From the NCBI GenBank assembly GCA_001464795.1, contig LNEB01000007.1, positions 62,001 through 126,000 of the forward strand: a stretch of 64,000 bases of DNA, read 5' to 3'. Every line of letters begins with the position of its first letter. Position 1 is the first letter of the stretch. Origin of the DNA: Bdellovibrionales bacterium Ga0074139. GTDB lineage: Bacteria; Bdellovibrionota; Bdellovibrionia; Bdellovibrionales; Bdellovibrionaceae. Positions 1-9,416 of the stretch are shown piece by piece. Made by a program: the position numbers and the translations under genes. Under the pieces are notes generated by a model, which was given only the letters and a program-made list of their open reading frames with translations, made no database searches and was not told where the DNA came from.

Positions 1-996
1 GGTCTAAAAAATTGGGCTGACTTTAGTTGGCCAAAAGGTAAATTAGAAAATTGTCTGCAAAAAGGCCGTGCTCGTTTTCGCAAACAAGTTCAAGACTACG
101 TTAAAGAATTAGAAAAAGTATTGCCGCAAAAAAATGCTCATGTCCTTTTCGCCCATTTGATGGCGGGTGGAGTTCCACGAGCCAAAATTGTCATGCCCTT
201 GATGAATCGTGTTTTTAAGGGCACCGGCGAGCGCTATATGGAAAGCCAAAGCTTTTGGAACTCAGCCATTGGTGAGCTTTGCAATCTCAATTTTAATGAA
301 GTGACTGCTTACACTTTGGATATTTTGCTTGAAGAAACCACAAAACTTCGTGATCGCATCCAACAATCTGGTGGACATGTGTCCTATGTGGCTTATGGGT
401 ATCATGGCACTGAAATTTGGATGAAAGATCATTTCCAGTGGCAAAGTTACTCTCCCTACTTGCAAGGTTGGGCTAAACTCGAGCTAGAAAAAGTTTCGCT
501 GAAGTGGAAGAATCAAAATATTCCTATCAGCACTTACAACTGTCCTGAAATTCTCACCAACTCCAGCTCTATTTTTCAAGGTGTTGAAGCGCCCCTGTAC
601 ACATTGCTTAAAACATTTCAAAAACTTTATCCTGATAATGGACGCACTCATCAACTTTTTAATGAATGCACATCCCTGCTTAAAAAGCCCCAAGCCATGG
701 AAGAAATTTTTTCGCATATCAATCATTATTATCAGGACCCAGAAGTTCTTCAGACGATTCAATTCTCTGATTGGCCCAGTCATAGCAACAAGGCTCAGCT
801 TGAAAAACTTTTACAGCTTTCTCATTTTGTTACCGAATCACATTTGGATTCCAAAAATCTGATGACAGCCATTCTTAGTGAAGTTGTTTTTCGCTCCTGT
901 GGTTGGGTCATGTTTCATGACTCCTATCAACCCCAACAAGCTGTTCAGTGGATTGGTCATGACATTGTAGCCTCTGCTGAAGTGGGAAGATCTTAA
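1..996 (+). CDS. Probable enoyl-ACP reductase, FabMG-like (5' partial)
   Basis: The reading frame is open from base 1, so the gene starts before the window; about 331 codons are visible. The block AHLMAGGVPRAKIVMPLMNR followed by FKGTGERYMES and later EEVTxxT-like text reminds me of the FabMG-type enoyl-ACP reductases, large SDR-like proteins that reduce trans-2-enoyl-ACP in fatty-acid elongation. The NAD(P)-binding N-terminus would lie upstream and cannot be checked here. The stop at 996 is 3 bases before the next ATG, so the two genes are probably co-transcribed. The family call is from memory of motif text and is moderate; coding status is not in doubt because the frame is long and has ordinary codon use. 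Confidence 0.5.
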   Translation, partial: GLKNWADFSWPKGKLENCLQKGRARFRKQVQDYVKELEKVLPQKNAHVLFAHLMAGGVPRAKIVMPLMNRVFKGTGERYMESQSFWNSAIGELCNLNFNEVTAYTLDILLEETTKLRDRIQQSGGHVSYVAYGYHGTEIWMKDHFQWQSYSPYLQGWAKLELEKVSLKWKNQNIPISTYNCPEILTNSSSIFQGVEAPLYTLLKTFQKLYPDNGRTHQLFNECTSLLKKPQAMEEIFSHINHYYQDPEVLQTIQFSDWPSHSNKAQLEKLLQLSHFVTESHLDSKNLMTAILSEVVFRSCGWVMFHDSYQPQQAVQWIGHDIVASAEVGRS

Positions 997-999
997 CCC

Positions 1000-1599
1000 A
1001 TGAGTCACAACGTTATTGTTATTACCGGTGGCCCTTCTGGGGGTAAAACCACTCTGATAGAAGCCATTAAACGTGAATTGGGATCAGAGGTTTCTACGGT
1101 GCCTGAAGCCGCCAGCATTCTTTACCGTGGAGGATTTCCCAGGGGCAAAACTCCTGGCAGTCAAATTCGCTCTCAAAAAGCCATTTATCATGTACAAAAA
1201 CAACTTGAAGGCCTTGCCCATGACTTACCCACAGCCTCGACCTTGGTCTGCGACCGGGGAAGCCTGGATGGACTGGCCTACTGGCCTGATAAAATTTCAG
1301 ACTTTTTTTTCGAATTGGATACCACAATTGATAAAGAAATCAGTCGCTATCATTGGGTTCTTCATTTGGATACAGCTCACCCTAATTCCTATGACATTAC
1401 AAATCCCATCCGGACAGAAAGTTTCGAAGAAGCGTGGCAACTCAATGAAAAAATAAAATCTGTGTGGTCCAAGCATCCACAGGTCCTAGTCGTCACTGCC
1501 AATATCGACTTTTTCTCAAAAATGGCTTTATGCCTGCACCTGATTAGGGGTATCATTGACGGAAGAGATTATGAATCACTTCGTCAAGATCTTATTTAA
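1000..1599 (+). CDS. P-loop ATPase/kinase, AAA_28 (NadR/Ttd14-like)
   Basis: A 199-residue soluble protein with a Walker A motif GGPSGGKTT at residues 10-18 right after a hydrophobic first strand (VIVITG). A Walker B/DRG-like element (LVCDRGSLDG) sits near residue 83. This arrangement fits the AAA_28 group of small P-loop NTPases related to NadR-type kinases, which phosphorylate small molecules or bind nucleotides; the substrate cannot be read from sequence. The ATG at 1000 follows the upstream stop by 3 bases, and the gene's 3' end overlaps the start of the next gene by 29 bases, indicating one transcript. Confidence 0.7.
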   Translation: MSHNVIVITGGPSGGKTTLIEAIKRELGSEVSTVPEAASILYRGGFPRGKTPGSQIRSQKAIYHVQKQLEGLAHDLPTASTLVCDRGSLDGLAYWPDKISDFFFELDTTIDKEISRYHWVLHLDTAHPNSYDITNPIRTESFEEAWQLNEKIKSVWSKHPQVLVVTANIDFFSKMALCLHLIRGIIDGRDYESLRQDLI

Positions 1600-3241
1600 T
1601 TTTATATTCTTATTTTGCTTCACTTCTGTGGCAAGAGTTCCCATGGATTTTCCAGCAGAAAAAAACAATATTCAGATTTTACCACAAAAGTTTGAATACA
1701 GCCTTCGTGACAATACCAAGCTTTTACTAGGCAATCGCATTATTGATACAAAACAATTCCAGTTCCAATTGTCTTTCGATAATGAAAAACCAAAAATTTA
1801 TTTTGCTTGGCCCTCTCAAGTTGTTCAAGAGGGACGTATTATTATTACAAATCCCTCTGGTGTCAGTATTTGGTCCCAAAATTTTACCAAATCTCAATCC
1901 GAATTTCAGATTCAAGATGCAACTCAATTAGTTCGTTCATTATCAGCTGTTTCTTTTTTTCGTTTTTGTGTCGGTTACTATGAAATCAACACAGGACTCG
2001 ATGTTTGCTCTCCGGAAATTATTTTAAAAGGGTCAGGTAATGATTTGACGGCTTTATTTAGAACAAAAAATCAAAAGGCCTTTGTGCAAATCAATGGCCG
2101 TAACGTCACCCATCACGGCATTGTGTTCTTAAATGACGAAAGAGAAAGTCTGTCCTTCCGTGCCGTTTCCAGCTCTGGTGCTGAATTTAAAATGGACACC
2201 AGAAGAATCCAAGTTGAGTATCCAGACGTACTTGATCTCGATGAAAAAGGTTTTATTTTAACTGCTAAAGGCCCCTATCCATTGGCGCCTACTAATTATA
2301 AAAAATTACCCGATGGAAGATGGTCTGTGCCTTTACTCAAACAGCGTGCACAAATTTATATTGAAGGCGAAGGCAAAGTCCCTCTCAGGCAAGAATTCAT
2401 TGTTCAAGGGCCTCTACCAACGGCTCAACATCGGGTTCATCTTTTTTCCAATTTAAGTCAAAAAACTTACCGCAATCAGATTAATATGACCGGAGAGCCT
2501 GGCCGACTGGGTACTCTTAAAACCCTAGATAATTCCTCTGAAATCACCAGCTCTGGAAAACAATTCCAGTGGTTTGTAAGAAATATTCCTTCGGGCATGG
2601 GGAAAACTTCTTATCTCGGTGTTGAAGATCAAGGTCAATTATTTCAGGCGGCCTACACCACATCAAGACAAGACTCTTCAAGAATCGAACTTGGTGCATT
2701 CATTAACAGCGATGAATTTCAGCCTGGCCTTTCTATCAATGCTCAGTTCTGGTTTGAAAATGCTTTTTTAAAATCTGCATTCACTTTTCAAAGGCTGGGA
2801 ATTAATCTTCAGTATCTGCAAGATTTTTCTGATAAAGATCCTGTCACATTGGCTGAATTGGATTTTCTTTATAGAAAAATTCAAGGCCTTCAATTTTGGG
2901 ACACTTCTATCATTTTTGGATTGGGGTTTCAAAATTGGAGTTTTGATTCCAACTCAGTATCAACTCTGACTCCTGTTGTAGGCTGGGTCGGTCCTGCTTT
3001 TCCTTGGACACGCTATTTTGACTGGCAAGAATTTCATTTCCGCTACTCTCTACCTGTTGAAAGTTCAAACTTTAAACTGACCCAAGCCGCAATCGCTAAT
3101 TTTAAGCTTTATAAAAGCTATGAAGAAAGCCGGAAAATTATGTTAGGGCTTGGCTTAAGATCTCTTGAAACATCGGTAGGAAATCAAAAATCACAATCAA
3201 CAGGTCTTATCCTTGAAGCAGGATGGGTCAGAACTTTTTAA
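1571..3241 (+). CDS. Exported outer-membrane beta-barrel protein, family member 1
   Basis: I place the start at the ATG at 1571, preceded by GGAAGAG; a TTG 15 bases earlier is also in frame. The protein is about 556 residues. It opens with a hydrophobic signal peptide (IFLFCFTSVA), continues with a periplasmic-looking beta-rich half, and ends in alternating aromatic strands with a C-terminal phenylalanine, typical of barrels inserted by the BAM complex. It has a paralogue at 40565-42529: both show a WP motif, an N..G...W segment, an FRFC motif, a CS pair and an ING...G segment in the same order. Function is unknown. It overlaps the ATPase gene by 29 bases. Confidence 0.7.
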   Translation: MNHFVKILFNFIFLFCFTSVARVPMDFPAEKNNIQILPQKFEYSLRDNTKLLLGNRIIDTKQFQFQLSFDNEKPKIYFAWPSQVVQEGRIIITNPSGVSIWSQNFTKSQSEFQIQDATQLVRSLSAVSFFRFCVGYYEINTGLDVCSPEIILKGSGNDLTALFRTKNQKAFVQINGRNVTHHGIVFLNDERESLSFRAVSSSGAEFKMDTRRIQVEYPDVLDLDEKGFILTAKGPYPLAPTNYKKLPDGRWSVPLLKQRAQIYIEGEGKVPLRQEFIVQGPLPTAQHRVHLFSNLSQKTYRNQINMTGEPGRLGTLKTLDNSSEITSSGKQFQWFVRNIPSGMGKTSYLGVEDQGQLFQAAYTTSRQDSSRIELGAFINSDEFQPGLSINAQFWFENAFLKSAFTFQRLGINLQYLQDFSDKDPVTLAELDFLYRKIQGLQFWDTSIIFGLGFQNWSFDSNSVSTLTPVVGWVGPAFPWTRYFDWQEFHFRYSLPVESSNFKLTQAAIANFKLYKSYEESRKIMLGLGLRSLETSVGNQKSQSTGLILEAGWVRTF

Positions 3242-3250
3242 GTTCTAACC
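3226..3250. terminator. Stop-spanning hairpin between convergent genes
   Basis: AGAACTT at 3230-3236 pairs with AAGTTCT at 3240-3246 across a 3-base loop, extended by GGT/ACC after one mismatch. The hairpin covers the stop codons of both convergent genes, which are only 3 bases apart. It is a plausible bidirectional terminator, although the T-tract after it is interrupted. Confidence 0.45.
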
Positions 3251-5176
3251 TGATTTCTTCTTAAAAAATCCGGCCACTACATCTTTCAAATCCATATTGA
3301 AAATATCTTGTTTAGGTTGCTCGATCACACTGTCCAGCATAGTAATTTCGCGCTTAGCGATCAAAAATGAAGGATTGATAGCCACTGATTTTTCAAAGGA
3401 TTTTTTTGCTGCTGACTTGTCACCTTTTGCTTTGTGATACAAGCCCATCACATAAAGATAAAAGGCGTCGTATCTTTCATCAGGAGGAATTTGCATCAGC
3501 TCAAGTTCAATTTCTTTAAGTTGTGCAACTTTTTTAGTCTGATCTAACGTACCAATTTGGATCCAAGACTTATAAAGCCTGCCACCAGGAATTTCTTCAA
3601 CGTTCTTAATAGACTTTATAAGTTCTTTGGCTTTTGTGAACTGATTTAACTGAAGTTGAGCCTTAACTTCATCTAACTTTTGCAAAGCCTGAAGTCTTAA
3701 ATTGTTTTTTTCTGTCGCTTTTATTTTTGTGACTTCATGACTGGATTGATCCCAATGAATTCGAATGGCTTTATCGAATCGCTCTCGCAAATTCTGCCAT
3801 ACTTTTAAAATTTCAGAGTCTTCAGGAGCAGGCCCCACGAAAATCATAAATTCATCTAACCAAGTGGAATCCGGTTTGCCTTGTAAAAGATCTTGGAACA
3901 ACTCTAAAACTTCACTGTTATCTTTTCCTTCAAGCTGTTGTTGAATTTTTTTGAGATGCTTTCTTTGGCTCACACTATCCAGTTTCACTTTTTCAGCAGA
4001 GAATATAATCACGCCTTTTAATAGCATCAGATGCAAGGCCTTATGAACAGATACAGAGTCATATCCATCAACACTTAAAAGTTCGTTCAGCGTGACTCCC
4101 GCTTCAATTCGGTCCGCTAACTTTCCTAAACGTGTGATAAAAGAAGTTTTAAAAACTGGATGGTCTAGTTTCCAAAGGGATGTCTTCAGAATTTTTTGCC
4201 CTGACCACATCATATAAAGTGATTCCAGCCATTGAATGGGAAGTTTTGAGGCGACCCAATCATGCATATAGGTTAGTAATTGTTCTTGATCAATTGCGGC
4301 TGGGACATTCTCAACTTCTGTTGCAACAAAATTAACTCTGACTTTGCCTTCGATGATAGTTCTTGTCAGTCTCACATTCATTTGCTCACCAAGGATAAGG
4401 TCAAATGCATGGGGACTTAACTTACAAGAATCAATCAGCTTCTGGCCAATTTTACGCGGGCTCTTGTCTTGTAAAACCTCTTGTAAATCCTGAGGCATTA
4501 AATAACCACTTTGAATGAGCATATGCCCTAACACCGTGGATTTGTCTTCGACATCGACACCCACAATTTGTCCCTGACAAAAGGAAACTCCTGATACTGC
4601 CCCGTCAGAATTAAAAATATTCAGGTGTCCTGAAGATTTGGTTTCAGCAAGAAGACTGTAGATAAATGGCAAATCAAAGCCATCCACTTCTTCCAATGAC
4701 TCGATCATTTTTCTTTTTTCACGAGGAGAAACTTTTTCTTTTTCAAAAATTTCATATAATTTTTTGCGTGGATGTTCTTCGACTTTTGGAGTCTGAGGCT
4801 TGAATGAAGAAATGTAAGTCTGAATTTCACTGATATCAAAAGGCTTCTTCAAAAATCCGTCAGCACCGGTTTCTTGAATGGATTCTTGCTGGAAGGATTT
4901 ATCCGTATAGATTCCACTCATCATTACGATTTTTGCAGTTTTTGAAAAATTAGTTTCGCTTTTAATTTTTTTGATTAAATCAGTGCCTGTCATATTGGGA
5001 AGCAAACAGTCGATTAAAAAAACATCAAAGCTTTGTCTTTGCACCAATTGTAGAGCTTCATCAGGTTTCGTCACATGAAATGGAAAATGACCCTGACGTG
5101 TTAATAAATCACGCAGGACACTGCCAAAGCTGGCATCATCTTCAACAATAAGTATTTTGAGTCCTATTTGAGCCAC
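3245..5176 (-). CDS. Response regulator with DUF4388 domain and TPR-like tail
   Basis: A 643-residue protein starting at a GTG. Residues 7-125 form a receiver domain: acidic pair E12-D13-D14, phospho-acceptor D56 in FLIDCLLP, and the KKPFD lysine loop. Around residues 185-260 a segment like HLNIFNSDG...GQIVGVDVED...LGHMLIQSGY matches DUF4388/PatA-type domains often fused to receivers in deltaproteobacteria and Bdellovibrio. The C-terminal third is helical and TPR-like (YVMGLYHKAKGDKSAAKKSF). There is no DNA-binding domain, so output is probably through protein contacts. It lies downstream of the STAS and phosphatase genes on the same strand, suggesting a shared signalling role. Confidence 0.8.
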   Translation of the reverse strand: MAQIGLKILIVEDDASFGSVLRDLLTRQGHFPFHVTKPDEALQLVQRQSFDVFLIDCLLPNMTGTDLIKKIKSETNFSKTAKIVMMSGIYTDKSFQQESIQETGADGFLKKPFDISEIQTYISSFKPQTPKVEEHPRKKLYEIFEKEKVSPREKRKMIESLEEVDGFDLPFIYSLLAETKSSGHLNIFNSDGAVSGVSFCQGQIVGVDVEDKSTVLGHMLIQSGYLMPQDLQEVLQDKSPRKIGQKLIDSCKLSPHAFDLILGEQMNVRLTRTIIEGKVRVNFVATEVENVPAAIDQEQLLTYMHDWVASKLPIQWLESLYMMWSGQKILKTSLWKLDHPVFKTSFITRLGKLADRIEAGVTLNELLSVDGYDSVSVHKALHLMLLKGVIIFSAEKVKLDSVSQRKHLKKIQQQLEGKDNSEVLELFQDLLQGKPDSTWLDEFMIFVGPAPEDSEILKVWQNLRERFDKAIRIHWDQSSHEVTKIKATEKNNLRLQALQKLDEVKAQLQLNQFTKAKELIKSIKNVEEIPGGRLYKSWIQIGTLDQTKKVAQLKEIELELMQIPPDERYDAFYLYVMGLYHKAKGDKSAAKKSFEKSVAINPSFLIAKREITMLDSVIEQPKQDIFNMDLKDVVAGFFKKKSG

Positions 5177-5236
5177 AATTTCTTATCGGCATTAGAGATG
5201 ACAATTTTAAAGAAATTGATCGCTTGAAAGAATCAA

Positions 5237-5713
5237 CTAGACTTTGGACGTGATGAACTTAAAGTATTTACTTTCAATGATGTCCATTTCCATCACTTGC
5301 CCCGATTCATCTTTAACGTCAGGCGGGGGCTGAACTTGACCTTCCCGGTACTCAACACCGTATCGAAATAGGATATTTTTTTCTGATCCAGAATCTTCAT
5401 TATAATAGGGAACATAAAAAGATTCCACTTTAGCAAATGATGGTAAAAAACCATCGACCATATTCATTTGATCAACAATCACTTTGGGACATTTTGAATA
5501 AACTACTTTTGATTTATCACCTTCAGAAATCCACTTGATCCACTCTCGAATTCCACAAGAATTAATACTTTTTATGGCATCCATATCAATTACAATTTCC
5601 TGCGCATCTTTAATCGCGAGCGCTGTGAAGTCAGCATCTTCATCAATAATTCCACCCAATTGAACACTGATTTTACTACCTTGACGGTCGACTTTAGCTT
5701 GGAATTTGCTCAT
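5237..5713 (-). CDS. STAS-domain protein, anti-sigma-factor-antagonist-like
   Basis: 158 residues. The first 100 look like a STAS fold: a beta strand (KISVQLGG), then EIVIDMDAIKSINSCGIREW. In SpoIIAA-type proteins the phosphorylated serine lies in a DSSG motif; here the equivalent is N-S-C-G with S52 in the serine position. The C-terminal tail (after about residue 115, with VQPPPDV) is an extension not usual in short STAS proteins. The gene is 11 bases downstream of the SpoIIE-type phosphatase, the classical enzyme that dephosphorylates such proteins, so the pair is very likely functional. No RsbW-like kinase is visible nearby. Confidence 0.7.
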   Translation of the reverse strand: MSKFQAKVDRQGSKISVQLGGIIDEDADFTALAIKDAQEIVIDMDAIKSINSCGIREWIKWISEGDKSKVVYSKCPKVIVDQMNMVDGFLPSFAKVESFYVPYYNEDSGSEKNILFRYGVEYREGQVQPPPDVKDESGQVMEMDIIESKYFKFITSKV

Positions 5714-5724
5714 TCAGTTTCTCC

Positions 5725-7635
5725 TTAAACGATCGTCTCTTTAGTTTTAACTATGAAAAATGTCAGGTCATCAGCTAATGAAGCTTCTTGACGATAGGCC
5801 TGAAAATGCTCAGTGAAAGCTGACATCACCTCGACTGGACTAGGTGAAGAATTCACTGATCCGATTAAAGTCTTAATAAATTCTCTTTCACCCCAAGCGT
5901 CCAAAGCACGGTTTCGAATATCGGGCACTCCATCCGTGTAAAAAAATAAAAGATCGCCAAGACCCAATTGAACTGTGGTTTCACTGTATTTTGAGTCTCG
6001 ACTTTGACCGAGTCTGGGATTATTCACTTCATTTAAAAATTCGATGTCCTTTTTCTTAAAGGGCTCTTCTTTTCGACGAAACAGGAAAGGCGCCTCATGG
6101 GAGGCATTACAATAAGTCATAAGCATCGTATTGAGATCTAGTTTGCCTAAGAAAAATGTCATCATAACTTTTCCACGGGAAACATCATAAATACTTTTAT
6201 TGAGAGCTTCTAAGGCTTGTGCCGGAGAAAAACCCAAAGCTTCGATGAGTCCCGCTGCTGATTTAGCGGCACTGGTAATAAGGGCTGCTCCAGCTCCGTG
6301 GCCTGTGGCATCCCCTATCCAAAAATAAACACTATTTCCAGTTTGTGTGTAGCTCCACCAATCTCCACCCACTTCACTGGCGGGTTCGTAGTACCCCACA
6401 ACTTCCACAGGCCCAAGATCGGCCCTTGGCGCTGGAAACAAAGTTTCTTGCACCATTCGCGCTGTTTGAAGCTCGTTCTCCATTCGGGCTTTTTCAGCCG
6501 TCTGCTGCATAAGTCTAGAAACTTCAGCTGCCATTCGGTTGAAATTTTCGGCCAGTGCACCCACTTCGTCCTGAGATTGAACTTGCACTTGGACATCGAA
6601 TTGACCATCAGAAATTTTACCTGTGGCCTCGTGAAGCTGAGTCAAAGCCTGAGTTACAGTGCTAGAAGCCAGCAAACTTAAAATAACAGTGACGGCCATT
6701 AAAATAATAAAAAACAAAAATGACTTTCTTTTCAAAACACTGATGGCCGATAAAGCCTTGGACTCAAGAACTGTGCTGACCACAAACAAATCACCCCAGC
6801 CCACGGCTGCAAATGAAGCAAGCTTTGTGGTGCCACTTTTATCAACAACTTTTTCAACACCAGAACCTGCCACTTGTTTATTTAATCCAAGAAAGCTTAA
6901 AGAAATTTGATCCTTAAGATTACTGCCCAGTTCATTCTTGGGACCCAATAATATTTTTCCGTCCCGCTGAACTAAATAAAAGTTTTGGGCCGACAGAGTT
7001 TGAAACTGCTCAGAAAATTCAGCCAGATCAAACAGTAAAATCACCAAATAGGGTCTTGCATCAGGACGATCAATTTTTTGAACAATGACAAAACGGCTGT
7101 CTAGAAACGGATTCGTAACAACAGTTTGATTCATCAAAATTTGCACAAAAGAGGGATTCCAAGACTGTCTCCAGGAAAGCCAAAATTTTTCAAAAGTGAA
7201 AGGTATCTTTTCTAGTACAGGGCCCACTTCATACTGTCCGGCCTTTTCATTCCAAGCCATAACGGCCATGGATTCCAAATTGGCATCAAACTGCAAAAAG
7301 GCCCTGGACAATCGACTAAAATCCTCTGACTGACTTAAGTCTAATAAAATGGGCTGAGTTAATTTTATAATATTATCAAGCTTGGTCTTAAGTTGGCCTG
7401 CAATTGAAATGGAGATTTGGCTGGTCGTATCAAAGACATAAGCCACTTTATCATCACGAAAAACCTGTAATGCGATTGTAAGGTAGACGAACAGGGCCAA
7501 GGCCGGAATTAAGGTCAGTGCCAATAAAATTTTATAACGTATGGACAAAGACTTCGTTTTCACAGCACTCAAGATCTCATACCTGATCAGACCAATATAG
7601 AACGTCAGGACCTCTCCTGGACCTTTTTTCGTCAA
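5725..7635 (-). CDS. Membrane SpoIIE-type PP2C phosphatase with HAMP domain
   Basis: 636 residues if the TTG at 7635 is used; the start is uncertain, and a GTG at the codons for VKTKSLS is an alternative. Order: transmembrane helix near residues 35-55 (ILLALTLIPALALFVYL), an extracytoplasmic sensor of about 240 residues, a second helix (FFIILMAVTVILSLLAS), a HAMP linker with a short coiled coil, then a PP2C/SpoIIE phosphatase domain with GGDWW, GDATGHGAGAAL and a terminal DDLTFF acidic pair that would bind Mn2+ or Mg2+. It should dephosphorylate a STAS-type phosphoprotein, most simply the product of the next gene. It is divergent from the FecR-like gene. Confidence 0.85.
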   Translation of the reverse strand: MTKKGPGEVLTFYIGLIRYEILSAVKTKSLSIRYKILLALTLIPALALFVYLTIALQVFRDDKVAYVFDTTSQISISIAGQLKTKLDNIIKLTQPILLDLSQSEDFSRLSRAFLQFDANLESMAVMAWNEKAGQYEVGPVLEKIPFTFEKFWLSWRQSWNPSFVQILMNQTVVTNPFLDSRFVIVQKIDRPDARPYLVILLFDLAEFSEQFQTLSAQNFYLVQRDGKILLGPKNELGSNLKDQISLSFLGLNKQVAGSGVEKVVDKSGTTKLASFAAVGWGDLFVVSTVLESKALSAISVLKRKSFLFFIILMAVTVILSLLASSTVTQALTQLHEATGKISDGQFDVQVQVQSQDEVGALAENFNRMAAEVSRLMQQTAEKARMENELQTARMVQETLFPAPRADLGPVEVVGYYEPASEVGGDWWSYTQTGNSVYFWIGDATGHGAGAALITSAAKSAAGLIEALGFSPAQALEALNKSIYDVSRGKVMMTFFLGKLDLNTMLMTYCNASHEAPFLFRRKEEPFKKKDIEFLNEVNNPRLGQSRDSKYSETTVQLGLGDLLFFYTDGVPDIRNRALDAWGEREFIKTLIGSVNSSPSPVEVMSAFTEHFQAYRQEASLADDLTFFIVKTKETIV

Positions 7636-7682
7636 CTTTTTTCACAATTTTCCCGAAACATAAACAGGTTATTAAAAGTTAA

Positions 7683-9416
7683 ATGAAACTAACAACAATC
7701 GAGAAGAGACTTCTCACTTTTTGCTGCCTGGTTATTATTATGTTTTCGTACTTACTGTACGATGACTCTCTATTTGTAGAATCAAGAAGCAATACCAATG
7801 AAAAAGTGGCAGAACTTGTTACTAAAAAGCAAGACGTGAGAGTTAAATCAAGTGATCAATTCAGCTGGATCAATGCTAGAGAGCAAGACGATCTTTTCGC
7901 CTATGATAGTTTGTTTACAGGAGAAAACTCGACAGCCATTCTAAAACTTAATGATGGAAGCCAATTGCAAATCGATGGTCAGACTTTAATTGTATTAGCT
8001 TTTGAAGACGGTCAACTTGTTCTAGATCTTAAATCAGGTTCACTCTCTGGTAACTTGAACTTGTCGTCAAAACTGCTAGTTCGAACAAAAGATGGACTCC
8101 AAAAACTAGATGGACGCATCAGGCTTGAGAAAAATTTTTCTGGAGTTAATCTACAAAAAATTGATCGTTTACCTGCAGGCCAGGATTCAACATTACTGGT
8201 TTGGAAAAGCCCACCCAGTTTTAAGATCAACAAACAAGATCCACGAACTTATACAGATTTAGCTTGGCAAAAAATTGGCCCTATTTCTGATACAGTTGTT
8301 GAAATTTCAACAAGTCCTGACTTTGTTATTTTAGACTCTGTATTGAAAACAAAAAAGACAGAATCTGGAATCCCCTTTTCTTTACCCACTGGGCAGTATT
8401 TTGTGAGACTCAAAGGGTACAATCAGGCCAAACAACAAACAGCCACTTCAATTGTTCATTCCTTTGAATTAACTGACATTGAAAGAAGCAGTTTGCCACC
8501 TCCAATATTGTTAACACAAAATATTCAACACTCCGACGATTTCCCCACTCCTCCGAAAGTAGAATGGCAACCCGTCAATAAAGCTGAGAAATATAAATTA
8601 GAACTTTCCAGGTCTCCCCGCTTTGAAAAAGTCACAAGCCTTGAGACTACTTCCAGTGATATCACTTGGAGTAATTATCAAGCAGGATCCTATTTCTTTA
8701 GACTTTACTCTTTAAATGCAGAGGAAATAAGTGGACCCAGTGAAATTGGAACGATCGAAATATCCTCAGTGGCTCCACGGCTTCAACCACTTAAACCAAT
8801 AACGGTACGCACTGAAAGTGGCCAAGTGGATCCGCAGAATGTAAATGTCATATGGTCTCATTCGAGTCGACTGCCCAGTCGCTATAAAGTGGAAGTTTCT
8901 AATGATGGCAGCTTTCGAGATGCAAAGGTCATTGCGACTCAAAGAGGTCCTGCTTCTTTGCAAGTCAAAAAACCAGGTCAGTACCACGTTCGTGTTTATG
9001 CAACAAACGAGCAAGGGGAACCCATTAGCCCTTCCTCAAACATTGAAAGTTTCAATTATCAAATTAAAAACTTAATTCCAGCACCACGATTGATTAGACC
9101 CTTTCATGACACCACAGTATTCCTGCAGCAAGATGACAATCCTTATCTTTGGCTCACTTGGAAACCCGTGGTCGATGCCGAACAGTTTTCTATTGAAGTG
9201 GCCAGGGACAAAGACTTTCAGCAAATAATTGATTCAGCCGTTGTTAATTCAACAAATGAAACCTTCTTAAGATATTTAATGGCTAAAAGAATTCCTTATG
9301 GAAAATATTACTGGCGTGTGAAATCTGTTTCACAAACAGAAAACACAGATTCTAATTGGTCAGAACCTAATATGTTTTATTTGTTTCATAAAAAGAAAGA
9401 AATATTCTTCGAATGA
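7683..9416 (+). CDS. FecR-domain protein with fibronectin-like repeats
   Basis: 577 residues with one N-terminal membrane helix (LLTFCCLVIIMFSYLLY), the rest extracytoplasmic. Residues about 45-125 form a FecR-like domain (ENSTAILKLNDGSQLQIDGQT...LVLDLKSGSLSG). Three or four later segments repeat a pattern of W/V...A..Y..E.S....F and ..Y..R........S.S, as in fibronectin III-like domains (for example KVEWQPVNKAEKYKLELS and WKPVVDAEQFSIEVA). The kinase gene behind it overlaps by 4 bases (ATGA), so both are translated from one message and may share a signal. It is not followed by a TonB receptor, so it is unlikely to be a classical iron-signalling FecR. Confidence 0.75.
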   Translation: MKLTTIEKRLLTFCCLVIIMFSYLLYDDSLFVESRSNTNEKVAELVTKKQDVRVKSSDQFSWINAREQDDLFAYDSLFTGENSTAILKLNDGSQLQIDGQTLIVLAFEDGQLVLDLKSGSLSGNLNLSSKLLVRTKDGLQKLDGRIRLEKNFSGVNLQKIDRLPAGQDSTLLVWKSPPSFKINKQDPRTYTDLAWQKIGPISDTVVEISTSPDFVILDSVLKTKKTESGIPFSLPTGQYFVRLKGYNQAKQQTATSIVHSFELTDIERSSLPPPILLTQNIQHSDDFPTPPKVEWQPVNKAEKYKLELSRSPRFEKVTSLETTSSDITWSNYQAGSYFFRLYSLNAEEISGPSEIGTIEISSVAPRLQPLKPITVRTESGQVDPQNVNVIWSHSSRLPSRYKVEVSNDGSFRDAKVIATQRGPASLQVKKPGQYHVRVYATNEQGEPISPSSNIESFNYQIKNLIPAPRLIRPFHDTTVFLQQDDNPYLWLTWKPVVDAEQFSIEVARDKDFQQIIDSAVVNSTNETFLRYLMAKRIPYGKYYWRVKSVSQTENTDSNWSEPNMFYLFHKKKEIFFE

